Assembly: GCA_963800325.1 (NCBI GenBank)
Contig: CAWDAQ010000010.1
Span: 45,519 to 109,518 of the forward strand
Source: CAWDAQ01 sp963800325
GTDB taxonomy: Bacteria > Actinomycetota > Actinomycetes > Actinomycetales > Dermatophilaceae
Direction of reading: 5' to 3'
Length of the DNA: 64,000 nucleotides
Shown here: piece after piece, positions 35,965 through 43,227 of the stretch
Position numbering within the stretch: position 1 is the stretch's first letter
How the letters are laid out: every line of letters begins with the position of its first letter
Made by a program: the position numbers and the translations under genes
The notes under the pieces: generated by a model
The model's input: only the letters and a program-made list of their open reading frames with translations
What the model was told of the DNA's origin: nothing
Database searches by the model: none

Positions 35965-37134
35965 TTGTTCTCTCGCCCTGTTCGCCGCACCGTCCAGGTC
36001 GGCCTCGTCGGCGCCCTCGCGGCCGGCGTCGCCGGCTTCACCGCCTATGACAAGTCCGTCGCCCTGTCGGTCGACGGTGACACCCAGGACGTCCACGCCT
36101 TCGGTGGCACCGTCCAGGACGTCCTCGACTCCGAGGACGTCGAGGTCGGCCCGCACGACGTCGTCGTTCCCTCCCCCTCCGCCTCGATCTCCGACGGCGA
36201 CAAGATCGTCGTCCGCTACGGCCGCAAGCTGACGGTCAAGGTCGACGGCACGACCAAGACCTACTGGACCACCGCCACGACGGTCGGTGACGCCCTCAGC
36301 GAGCTCGGCATCCGCGACACCCAGGATGCCTACCTGTCGGCCTCGCGCTCCCAGACCCTCGGCCGCAAGGGCCTGAGCATGACGGTTCGCACCCCCAAGA
36401 CCGTCAAGCTCGACATCAAGGGCAAGGGCAAGAAGACGACGACGACCGACAAGACGGTCGCCGGCCTGCTCGACGACCTCAAGGTCAAGACCGACAAGAA
36501 CGACATCGTCCACCCCGGCCCGAAGAAGAGGGTCAAGGACGGGATGAAGCTCGAGGTCGTCAAGGTCAGCCACAAGAAGGCGACCGACACCGAGTCGATC
36601 CCGTTCGGCACCGTCCGGCGCAACGACTCCTCGATGTACAAGGGGCACGCCGAGCTCGTGCACTCCGGTCACGCCGGCAAGCGCAAGGTCACCTACGAGC
36701 TGACCGTCCACGACGGCAAGGTCGTCAAGCGGAAGCGCGCCGGCTCCACGGTCGTCGACAAGCCCCAGGGCCGGGTCATCGACGTCGGCACCAAGTCGAA
36801 GCCGAAGCCGAAGCCGAAGCCCGCCCCGGCCCCGGCTCCCGCCCCCGCGCCGAGCACCTCCTCGAGCTCGTCCTCGAGCGCCGGCCTCAACCTCGCGAAC
36901 TCCGCGATGTGGGACCGCATCGCCCAGTGCGAGTCCACGGGCAACTGGAGCATCAACTCCGGCAACGGGTACTACGGCGGCCTCCAGTTCAACATCGCGA
37001 CATGGAACAGCGTCGGCGGCGGCGACTTCGCCTCCCGCCCCGACCTCGCCACCCGCGCCGAGCAGATCACGGTCGCGAACCGGCTCTACGCCAGCCGTGG
37101 CCTGCAGCCGTGGGAGTGCGCCCACGCGGCCTGA
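35965..37134 (+). CDS. rpfB: Resuscitation-promoting factor, RpfB type
   Basis: A 389-residue secreted cell-wall enzyme. An N-terminal membrane anchor ('RRTVQVGLVGALAAGVAGFTAY') is followed by three DUF348 repeats (for example 'VALSVDGDTQDVHAFGGTVQDVL' within residues ~30-200) and a G5 domain ('IPFGTVRRNDSSMYKGHAELV'). A KPKPKP/PAPAPA wall-spanning linker leads to the Rpf transglycosylase domain at the C-terminus ('MWDRIAQCESTGNWSINSG', catalytic Glu in QCESTGNW). It cleaves peptidoglycan and promotes growth from dormancy. TTG 35965 is chosen because GGAG lies 5 nt upstream and the family N-terminus 'LFSRPVRRTVQ' begins there. Confidence 0.93.
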   Translation: MFSRPVRRTVQVGLVGALAAGVAGFTAYDKSVALSVDGDTQDVHAFGGTVQDVLDSEDVEVGPHDVVVPSPSASISDGDKIVVRYGRKLTVKVDGTTKTYWTTATTVGDALSELGIRDTQDAYLSASRSQTLGRKGLSMTVRTPKTVKLDIKGKGKKTTTTDKTVAGLLDDLKVKTDKNDIVHPGPKKRVKDGMKLEVVKVSHKKATDTESIPFGTVRRNDSSMYKGHAELVHSGHAGKRKVTYELTVHDGKVVKRKRAGSTVVDKPQGRVIDVGTKSKPKPKPKPAPAPAPAPAPSTSSSSSSSAGLNLANSAMWDRIAQCESTGNWSINSGNGYYGGLQFNIATWNSVGGGDFASRPDLATRAEQITVANRLYASRGLQPWECAHAA

Positions 37135-37169
37135 CCCCCGCCGCGCGGGAGCACCGCCCGCCACCCCCG

Positions 37170-37205
37170 CGACGCACCCCGGACCCACCGGTCCGGGGTG
37201 CGTCG
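37170..37205. terminator. Strong intrinsic terminator between rpfB and ksgA
   Basis: A perfect 16-bp stem (CGACGCACCCCGGACC with its complement) closes a 4-nt CACC loop. It lies 36 bp after the rpfB stop and ends about 17 bp before the ksgA -10 box. It insulates the leaderless ksgA promoter from rpfB transcription. No U tract follows. Confidence 0.85.
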
Positions 37206-37234
37206 TCGTGTGCCCGACTGCCTAGGGTGTGTCC

Positions 37235-38140
37235 ATGCCGGTCGAGCCGCCCTCCCCGCCGCACCCGGGGTCCGCGCCCGCGGAGCGGGGGAGCGGGCTG
37301 CTCGGCGCCGCCGAGGTGCGCGCCCTCGCCGACCGGCTCGGGGTCCGTCCCACCAAGCAGTGGGGCCAGAACTTCGTCGTCGACGGCAACACCGTCGCCC
37401 GGATCGCCCGGCTCGCCGAGGTCGGGCCCGACGACGCCGTCCTCGAGGTCGGCCCGGGCCTGGGGTCGCTGACCCTCGCCCTGCTCCGTGCGGCCGGCCA
37501 GGTCACCGCGGTCGAGGTCGACCCGGTCCTCGCGGGCGCTCTGGCGGGCACCGTCGAGCGGGTCGCCCCCCAGCACGCGGGCCGGCTCGACGTCGTCCAC
37601 GGCGACGCCCTCGAGGTCACCGACCTGCCCGGGCCGGCACCGACGAAGCTCGTGGCGAACCTGCCGTACAACGTCGCCGTGCCCGTCGTCCTCCACCTGC
37701 TCGAGCGGCTGCCGACGCTCGAGCTCGTGCTCGTCATGGTCCAGCTCGAGGTCGCCGAGCGGCTCGCGGCCGCTCCCGGCAGCCGCGCCTACGGGGTCCC
37801 GAGCGCCAAGGCGGCCTGGTACGGGCCGGTCCGGCTCGCCGGGCGGGTGCCCCGCAGCGTGTTCTGGCCCGTGCCGAACGTCGACTCCGGGCTGGTCGCG
37901 TTGCGCCGGGGCGACCCGCCGCAGACGACGGTGGAGCGGGCCGACGTCTTCGCCGTCGTCGACGCCGCCTTCGCCCAGCGCCGCAAGACCCTCCGGGCGG
38001 CCCTGGCGGGCTGGGCGGGCTCCCCGGCGCGGGCCGAGGAGTTGCTCCGGGCTGCGGGGATCGACCCGCGCGCCCGGGGTGAGCAGGTCGGCATCGCCGG
38101 CTTCGCGTCCGTCGCCGCGGCACGTGCCGCGGCCTCATGA
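37235..38140 (+). CDS. rsmA: 16S rRNA dimethyladenosine transferase (KsgA/RsmA)
   Basis: A 301-residue SAM-dependent enzyme that dimethylates A1518 and A1519 of 16S rRNA. Signature parts: 'PTKQWGQNFVVDGNTVARIA', motif I 'VLEVGPGLGSLTLALL', 'VTAVEVDPVLA', motif IV 'KLVANLPYNVAVPVVLHLL' and 'VFWPVPNVDSGLVALRR', followed by the C-terminal helical domain ('FAQRRKTLRAAL'). ATG 37235 is preferred over GTG 37229 because TAGGGT ends exactly 6 nt before it (leaderless). ispE follows 12 bp downstream. Confidence 0.95.
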   Translation: MPVEPPSPPHPGSAPAERGSGLLGAAEVRALADRLGVRPTKQWGQNFVVDGNTVARIARLAEVGPDDAVLEVGPGLGSLTLALLRAAGQVTAVEVDPVLAGALAGTVERVAPQHAGRLDVVHGDALEVTDLPGPAPTKLVANLPYNVAVPVVLHLLERLPTLELVLVMVQLEVAERLAAAPGSRAYGVPSAKAAWYGPVRLAGRVPRSVFWPVPNVDSGLVALRRGDPPQTTVERADVFAVVDAAFAQRRKTLRAALAGWAGSPARAEELLRAAGIDPRARGEQVGIAGFASVAAARAAAS

Positions 38141-38152
38141 TTAGGTGTTGCC

Positions 38153-39088
38153 ATGGCCTCGGCGATGCTCACCCCACCGGCGGTGACGGTGCGCGTCCCC
38201 GCGAAGGTCAACCTCGAGCTGCTCGTCGGCCCCGCCCGGGCCGACGGCTACCACGCGCTCTCGACCGTCTACCAGGCCGTCGGGATCTTCGACGAGGTCA
38301 CCGTCGAGGCCGCGCCCGCCCCCGGCATGACCCTCTCGGGGCGCAGTGCCGAGCGCGTCCCCTCCGGTGAGGACAACCTCGCCGCCCGGGCCGCGTGCGA
38401 CCTCGCCGACCACGCCGGGCTCGAGGAGAGCGTCCACATCACGATCCGCAAGGACATCCCGCTCGCCGGGGGGATGGCCGGGGGGTCGGCGGACGCCGCG
38501 GCGTCCCTGCTCGCCTGCGACCAGCTCTGGGGACTCGGCCTGAACCAGGCCGAGCTCGCCGAGGTCGCCGCCGGGCTCGGCAGCGACGTGCCGTTCCTCC
38601 TCGCCGGGGGCACCGCGATCGGGTCCGGCCGGGGCGAGCTGCTCGCCCCGGTGCTCACCCGCGGCACCTTCCACTGGGTGTTCGTCCTCTCCGAGGCCGG
38701 GTTGTCCACCCCCGAGGTCTACGCCGAGTGCGACCGGCTCCGCGGCGAGGCCCCCGCCGAGGACCCCACGCCCACCCCCGAGCTCGTCAGCGCCCTGCGC
38801 AGCGGGGACCCGCGCGAGCTCGCGCCGCTGCTCGCCAACGACCTGCAGCCGGCCGCGCTGTCCCTGATGCCGCCGCTCGCGGACGTTCTCGAGGCGGGGA
38901 GCGCGTTCGGGGCGCTCGGCGGCGTCGTGTCCGGCTCCGGGCCCACCGTGGCGTTCCTCACCGAGGGCACCGAGGCCGCGCTCGACCTCGCCGTGTCCCT
39001 CACCGCCTCCGGGGTGGCCCACGACGTCCGCCGGGCGGTCGGCCCGGTCCACGGCGCCCAGGTCATGGCCGGCCCGGGGGCCCGGTAG
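38153..39088 (+). CDS. ispE: 4-diphosphocytidyl-2-C-methyl-D-erythritol kinase
   Basis: A 311-residue GHMP kinase: 'VRVPAKVNLELLVGPARADGYH' (substrate block), 'PLAGGMAGGSADAAASLLA' (ATP loop), 'VPFLLAGGTAIGSGRGE' and 'GGVVSGSGPTVAFLTE' (third GHMP motif). It phosphorylates CDP-ME in the MEP isoprenoid pathway. ATG 38153 is 6 nt after TTAGGT, so it might also have its own leaderless promoter, but the 12-bp gap from ksgA suggests read-through too. The stop TAG shares one base with the GTG of the ABC-F gene. Confidence 0.94.
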   Translation: MASAMLTPPAVTVRVPAKVNLELLVGPARADGYHALSTVYQAVGIFDEVTVEAAPAPGMTLSGRSAERVPSGEDNLAARAACDLADHAGLEESVHITIRKDIPLAGGMAGGSADAAASLLACDQLWGLGLNQAELAEVAAGLGSDVPFLLAGGTAIGSGRGELLAPVLTRGTFHWVFVLSEAGLSTPEVYAECDRLRGEAPAEDPTPTPELVSALRSGDPRELAPLLANDLQPAALSLMPPLADVLEAGSAFGALGGVVSGSGPTVAFLTEGTEAALDLAVSLTASGVAHDVRRAVGPVHGAQVMAGPGAR

Positions 39089-40935
39089 TGGTCAACCTCG
39101 TCAACGTCGAGCGCGCCTCCCTCGCGCTCGGGACGACCGTCGTGCTCGACGCCGTCTCGCTCGGGATCAACCCGGGCGACCGGGTCGGGGTCGTCGGGCG
39201 CAACGGCGGGGGGAAGACCACCCTGCTGCGGGTCCTCGCCGGGCAGCAGCCCGTCGACTCGGGTCGGGTGAGCCGGACCGGCGGCGTCACCGCCGCGGTC
39301 CTCAGCCAGCACGACACCCTCGACCCGGACGCGACGGTGCGGCAGGTCGTCCTCGGCGACCTGGCCGAGCACGAGTGGGCCGGCGACCCGCGGGTCCGCG
39401 ACGTCGTCACCGGGCTTCTCGGCGGCGTCGACGCGCCGGCCGTCGGCGGACTCGACGCCGTCGTCGGCCCGATGTCCGGCGGCGAGCGGCGCAGGCTCGC
39501 GCTCGCCGCGGTCCTCGTCGCCGACCCGGACGTGCTCCTGCTCGACGAGCCGACGAACCACCTCGACGTCGAGGGCGTGGCCTGGCTCGCCGAGCACCTG
39601 GTCCGCCAGCGGGCCCGCCCCGGGAACGCCCTCGTGGCGATCACCCACGACCGGTGGTTCCTCGACGCGGTCGCGACGACGACGTGGGAGGTCCACGACG
39701 GCGGCGTCGACGCCTACGAGGGCGGCTACGCCGCGTACGTCCTCGCCCGCGCCGAGCGGGACCGGATCGCCGCCGTCACCGCGGAGCGGCGCGACAACCT
39801 GCTCCGCAAGGAGCTGGCGTGGCTGCGCCGGGGGCCACCGGCCCGCACGAGCAAGCCGAAGTTCCGGATCGACGCCGCGAACACCCTCATCGCCGACGAG
39901 CCGCCCCCGCGGGACGAGGTCGAGCTCGTCCGGTTCGCGACGACCCGGCTCGGCAAGGACGTCATCGACCTCCACGACGCCAGCGTCGAGCTCGGCGGCC
40001 GCGACGTGCTCGACCGGGTGACGTGGCAGCTCGCTCCCGGCGAGCGGATCGGGGTCGTCGGTGTCAACGGGGCGGGCAAGTCGACGCTGCTGCGCGTGCT
40101 CGCCGGCGAGGTCCCCCTCAGCGCCGGCCGGCGCAAGGTCGGGGTCACGGTCGTCACCGCGTACCTGTCCCAGGAGGTCCGCGAGCTGGACCCCCTGCGG
40201 GACCTGCGGGTCATCGAGGCCGTCGAGGACGTGCGGAGCACGACCGTGCTCGGCGGCAAGGAGGTCAGCGCCTCCCAGCTCGCCAAGCGCCTCGGGTTCT
40301 CCGGCGGGCGGCAGCGGACCCGGGTCGGCGACCTCTCCGGCGGGGAGCGGCGACGTCTGCAGCTGCTGCGGCTGCTCATGGGCGAGCCCAACGTCCTCCT
40401 CCTCGACGAGCCGACGAACGACCTCGACATCGACACCCTCACCGCCCTGGAGGACGTCCTCGACGGCTGGGCGGGCACCCTCCTCGTCGTCTCCCACGAC
40501 CGGTACCTGCTCGAGCGGGTCGCCGACCGTCAGGTCGCGCTCATGGGCGACGGCACGATCCGGGACCTGCCCGGCGGCGTCGAGCAGTACCTCCAGCTGC
40601 GCCGCTCAGGGCAGGCGACCCGCTCGCTGCGGGCCACCGAGGCCGGTGCGGAGCCCGCCCGGGTGTCGCCCCCTGCGACGTCCGGGGGGACGGACGCCGG
40701 TGGGGCCGGCAGGGCGGGCGCCGCCGAGGAGCGGGAGGCCCGCAAGACGATGGCACGGGTCGAGAAGCAGCTCACCCGGCTCGCCGAGCGCGAGGACCGG
40801 ATCCACCACGACATGGCTGCCGCGTCGACCGACCACGCCCGGGTGCTCGAGCTCAACGGCCGGCTCCGGGAGGTCGTCGAGGAGCGCGAGGGGCTCGAGA
40901 TCGAGTGGCTCGCGGCCGCGGAGGTCGTCGAGTAG
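39088..40935 (+). CDS. ABC-F family ATPase
   Basis: A 615-residue protein with two ATP-binding cassettes and no membrane domain. Cassette 1: Walker A 'GRNGGGKTTLLRVLAG', signature 'MSGGERRRLALA', Walker B 'VLLLDEPTNHLDVEG'. Cassette 2: 'GVNGAGKSTLLRVLAG', 'LSGGERRRLQLLRLL', 'VLLLDEPTNDLDID'. A charged linker separates them. The C-terminus (~520-615) is a coiled coil ('REARKTMARVEKQLTRLAERE'). ABC-F proteins act on the ribosome, as in EttA, Uup or antibiotic protection; the Uup-like coiled-coil tail suggests a translation or repair role. The GTG start overlaps the ispE stop by one base. Confidence 0.92.
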   Translation: MVNLVNVERASLALGTTVVLDAVSLGINPGDRVGVVGRNGGGKTTLLRVLAGQQPVDSGRVSRTGGVTAAVLSQHDTLDPDATVRQVVLGDLAEHEWAGDPRVRDVVTGLLGGVDAPAVGGLDAVVGPMSGGERRRLALAAVLVADPDVLLLDEPTNHLDVEGVAWLAEHLVRQRARPGNALVAITHDRWFLDAVATTTWEVHDGGVDAYEGGYAAYVLARAERDRIAAVTAERRDNLLRKELAWLRRGPPARTSKPKFRIDAANTLIADEPPPRDEVELVRFATTRLGKDVIDLHDASVELGGRDVLDRVTWQLAPGERIGVVGVNGAGKSTLLRVLAGEVPLSAGRRKVGVTVVTAYLSQEVRELDPLRDLRVIEAVEDVRSTTVLGGKEVSASQLAKRLGFSGGRQRTRVGDLSGGERRRLQLLRLLMGEPNVLLLDEPTNDLDIDTLTALEDVLDGWAGTLLVVSHDRYLLERVADRQVALMGDGTIRDLPGGVEQYLQLRRSGQATRSLRATEAGAEPARVSPPATSGGTDAGGAGRAGAAEEREARKTMARVEKQLTRLAEREDRIHHDMAAASTDHARVLELNGRLREVVEEREGLEIEWLAAAEVVE

Positions 40936-40957
40936 AGGGCCGCCGAGGCTTCCGTCC

Positions 40958-41479
40958 TCAGGTGCCGAGCGAGACCATGAGCCGGCGCAGCGCGCCGACG
41001 AGGGCGTCCCGGTCGGCCTCGGGCAGGTCCGAGAGCAGGTGCCGCTCGCGGGCGAGCAGGTCCGCCATCGCGGCGTCGACGGTCGCCCGGCCGTTCTCGG
41101 TGAGCCGGACGAGCACGCCCCGCCGGTCGGTCGGGGAGGGGCGCCGAGAGACCAGGCCCCGGCGGGCGAGCCGGTCGACCCGGTTCGTCATCGTCCCGCT
41201 CGTGACCAGGGTCTCCTGGACGAGCCGGCCCGGGGACAGCTCGTGCGGGGGGCCCGCGCGGCGCAGGGCCGAGAGGACGTCGAACTCCCAGCCCTCGAGC
41301 CCGTGCTCGGAGAAGGCGGTGCCGCGCGCCCGGTCGAGGCGCCGGGCGAGGCGGGAGACCCGGGAGAGGACCTGGAGCGGGGAGACGTCGAGGTCTGGAC
41401 GCGCCTGCTGCCACGCCGCGACGATGGCGTCGACGTCATCGGCATCGGCATCGTCGGCGCCTGCCGGGTCGTCGGACAT
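40958..41479 (-). CDS. MarR-family transcriptional regulator
   Basis: A 173-residue winged-helix regulator. 'LEGWEFDVLSALRRAGPPHE' leads into the recognition helix ('LVQETLVTSGTMTNRVDRLARR') and the wing ('GLVSRRPSPTDRRGVLVRLTENG'). ATG 41479 stands exactly 6 nt after TAGGGT on the minus strand, so it is probably leaderless. A near-perfect 22-bp palindrome lies just upstream, between it and the divergent methyltransferase gene, and is the likely operator for both. The ligand is unknown. Confidence 0.9.
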   Translation of the reverse strand: MSDDPAGADDADADDVDAIVAAWQQARPDLDVSPLQVLSRVSRLARRLDRARGTAFSEHGLEGWEFDVLSALRRAGPPHELSPGRLVQETLVTSGTMTNRVDRLARRGLVSRRPSPTDRRGVLVRLTENGRATVDAAMADLLARERHLLSDLPEADRDALVGALRRLMVSLGT

Positions 41480-41500
41480 GTGACAACCCTACCCACATCA

Positions 41501-41522
41501 AGTATCTTGACGTCGAGATACT
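41501..41522. promoter_or_regulatory. Candidate MarR operator palindrome
   Basis: AGTATCTTGACGTCGAGATACT is a 22-bp palindrome, broken only by one mismatched pair, centred on GACGTC. It lies between the divergent MarR and methyltransferase genes: about 10 bp upstream of the MarR -10 box (ACCCTA on plus, 41486-41491) and 15 bp before the methyltransferase start. Its AT-rich ends contrast with the GC-rich surroundings. Length and symmetry fit a MarR dimer site. Confidence 0.75.
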
Positions 41523-41537
41523 AGCGAGGAGGTCGCG

Positions 41538-42383
41538 ATGCCCCCAGCCGCCGTGCCTGGACCGGAGGCCGGCTCGACCTCCTGGGACCCCGCCCAGTAC
41601 GCCCGCTTCGCCGGGCCGCGGGCCCGGCCATTCCACGACCTGCTCGCCCGGGTCGGCGCGCAGGACCCCGGGCTCGTCGTGGACCTCGGGTGCGGGAACG
41701 GTCCTCGCACCCTCGACCTCTCCGCGCGGTGGCCCCGGGCCGACGTCGTCGGCGTCGACCACTCCCCGGAGATGCTCGCGGCCGCCCGCGGGGCCGATGC
41801 CGACGGCCGCGTCTCCTGGGTCGAGGGCGACCTCGCCTCGTGGGACCCGGAGAGTGCCGGGGCGCCGGAGGTCCTCGTGAGCAACGCGTCCCTGCAGTGG
41901 GTCCCCGACCACCTCACCCTGCTCGAGCGCTGGGTCGGCGCCCTCGCGCCCGGCGGCTGGTTCGCGATGCAGGTCCCGGCGAACTTCGACGCCCCGACCC
42001 ACCGGCTCATGCGCGAGGTCGCCGCCGACCACCCGCGCCGCGACGAGCTGCTGCCGGCGCTCGCGCGTCCCGCGGTCGCCGAGCCAGGCACGTACCTGAC
42101 CCTGCTCACCCGGCTCGGGTGCGAGGTCGACGTGTGGGAGACGACCTACCACCACGTCCTCGACCCGGCGGGGGAGCAGGCCTCGCCGGTGCTGGAGTGG
42201 GTGCGTGCGACCGGTCTGCGACCGGTGCTGCGGGTCCTGACCGGCCCCGGTGAGCAGGAGGCGTTCGTCGCCGCCTACGACGCGCTGCTGCGCCAGGCCT
42301 ACCCGCGCGGCGAGGTCGGCGTCGTCCTGCCGTTCCACCGCCTGTTCGCCGTCGCCCACCGGACGGGTGGTGGGGCCGACTGA
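41538..42383 (+). CDS. tam: Trans-aconitate 2-methyltransferase-like enzyme
   Basis: A 281-residue SAM-dependent methyltransferase. The N-terminus 'SWDPAQYARFAGPRARPFHDLLARV' matches Tam proteins. Motif I is 'LVVDLGCGNGPRTLDLSARW', then 'VVGVDHSPEMLAAAR', 'VLVSNASLQWVPDH' and 'PGGWFAMQVPANFDAPTHRLMREVA'. Tam methylates trans-aconitate, a by-product that inhibits aconitase. ATG 41538 is preceded by GAGGAGG. Expression is probably controlled by the divergent MarR regulator through the shared palindrome. Confidence 0.87.
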   Translation: MPPAAVPGPEAGSTSWDPAQYARFAGPRARPFHDLLARVGAQDPGLVVDLGCGNGPRTLDLSARWPRADVVGVDHSPEMLAAARGADADGRVSWVEGDLASWDPESAGAPEVLVSNASLQWVPDHLTLLERWVGALAPGGWFAMQVPANFDAPTHRLMREVAADHPRRDELLPALARPAVAEPGTYLTLLTRLGCEVDVWETTYHHVLDPAGEQASPVLEWVRATGLRPVLRVLTGPGEQEAFVAAYDALLRQAYPRGEVGVVLPFHRLFAVAHRTGGGAD

Positions 42384-42434
42384 GGGCGGGGCGCGTGCGG
42401 CCCCTCGGCGAGGGCCGCCGGGCGGGCCGCCGCC

Positions 42435-43115
42435 TCAGTCCGGCGGCTCGAGCAGGCTCGGCCTCGGCTCGAGCCCGCTGAGCCCGTTCCACGCGAGGTT
42501 GACCAGGTGGGCCGCGACCTCGGCCTTCTTCAGCTTGCGCGAGTCGAGCCACCACTGCCCGGTGAGCGCGACCATGCCGACGAGCATCTGGGCGTAGGCG
42601 GGTGCGGCCTTCGGGTCGAGCTTCCGGCGCTTGAACTCCGCCGCGAGGATGTGCTCGACCTGCGAGGCGACGTCGCTGATGAGGCTCGCGAACGTGCCCG
42701 TCGACTGCCCGGGCGGGGAGTCGCGGACGAGGATGCGGAACCCGTCCGTCGAGCCCTCGATGTACTCCAGCAGGGCGAGGGCCGCGCGCTCCAGCAGCAC
42801 CCGGCTGTGTCCCTCGGAGGACAGCGCGACGGTGATCGCGCCGAGGAGCGCGGCGATCTCCCGGTCGACGACGACGGCGTAGAGCCCCTCCTTGCCGCCG
42901 AAGTGCTCGTAGACGACGGGCTTGGACACCCCGCCCTTGGCGGCGATCTCCTCGACGGTCGTCCCCTCGAAGCCCTTCTCGGCGAACAGCCGGCGGCCCA
43001 CCTCGATGAGCTGCTCACGCCGCTGGGCACCGGTCATCCGGGCGCGGGCGGCGTGGTTGGTGTCCTTCGACGTCGGTGGGGTCACGGGTGCCATTGTGCC
43101 GTCCGGGGCGGACAC
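42435..43115 (-). CDS. TetR-family transcriptional regulator
   Basis: A TetR regulator of about 226 residues. The helix-turn-helix is 'IEVGRRLFAEKGFEGTTVEE' followed by 'IAAKGGVSKPVVYEHFGGKEGLYAVVVDRE'-type sequence. The C-terminal ligand domain includes 'LLEYIEGSTDGFRILVRDSP' and 'QMLVGMVALTGQWWLDSRKL'. GTG 43115 is proposed as start because TAGTTG lies 6 nt upstream on the minus strand; ATG 43094 is the alternative. It lies beside tRNA-Gln, an order seen in many actinobacteria (ispE, ABC-F, TetR, tRNA-Gln, glmU). Its target is unknown. Confidence 0.88.
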   Translation of the reverse strand: MSAPDGTMAPVTPPTSKDTNHAARARMTGAQRREQLIEVGRRLFAEKGFEGTTVEEIAAKGGVSKPVVYEHFGGKEGLYAVVVDREIAALLGAITVALSSEGHSRVLLERAALALLEYIEGSTDGFRILVRDSPPGQSTGTFASLISDVASQVEHILAAEFKRRKLDPKAAPAYAQMLVGMVALTGQWWLDSRKLKKAEVAAHLVNLAWNGLSGLEPRPSLLEPPD

Positions 43116-43143
43116 CGCCGTCAACTACCCTGAGGGGCCACGA

Positions 43144-43222
43144 TCCCCGGTTGGTCTGCTGGTAGGGCCCGCCTGACTTTGAATCAGGACAAGCGACGTA
43201 GGTTCGATTCCTACCCGGGGAG
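43144..43222 (+). tRNA. tRNA-Gln (anticodon TTG), integration target
   Basis: The acceptor stem TCCCCGG (43144-43150) pairs with CCGGGGA (43215-43221). The anticodon arm is CCTGA-CTTTGAA-TCAGG (43172-43188), giving anticodon TTG. The T arm is GTAGG-TTCGATT-CCTAC. CCA is not encoded. The D arm (GGTC...GGCC) is followed by two rather than one nucleotide, and the variable loop is nine nucleotides instead of four or five, so the fold is slightly odd. Its 3' half from the anticodon loop onward is repeated at 49302, where an integrative element ends. Confidence 0.8.
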
Positions 43223-43227
43223 CCCGT
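43177..43227. repeat. attL: left 51-bp attachment repeat
   Basis: It runs from the anticodon loop of tRNA-Gln to 5 bp past its discriminator base, and is identical to 49302-49352 over all 51 positions. Because the repeat restores the tRNA 3' half, the tRNA stays functional after insertion. Its last base is the first base of the integrase stop codon complement, so int abuts the site as in tRNA-targeting elements. Confidence 0.92.
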
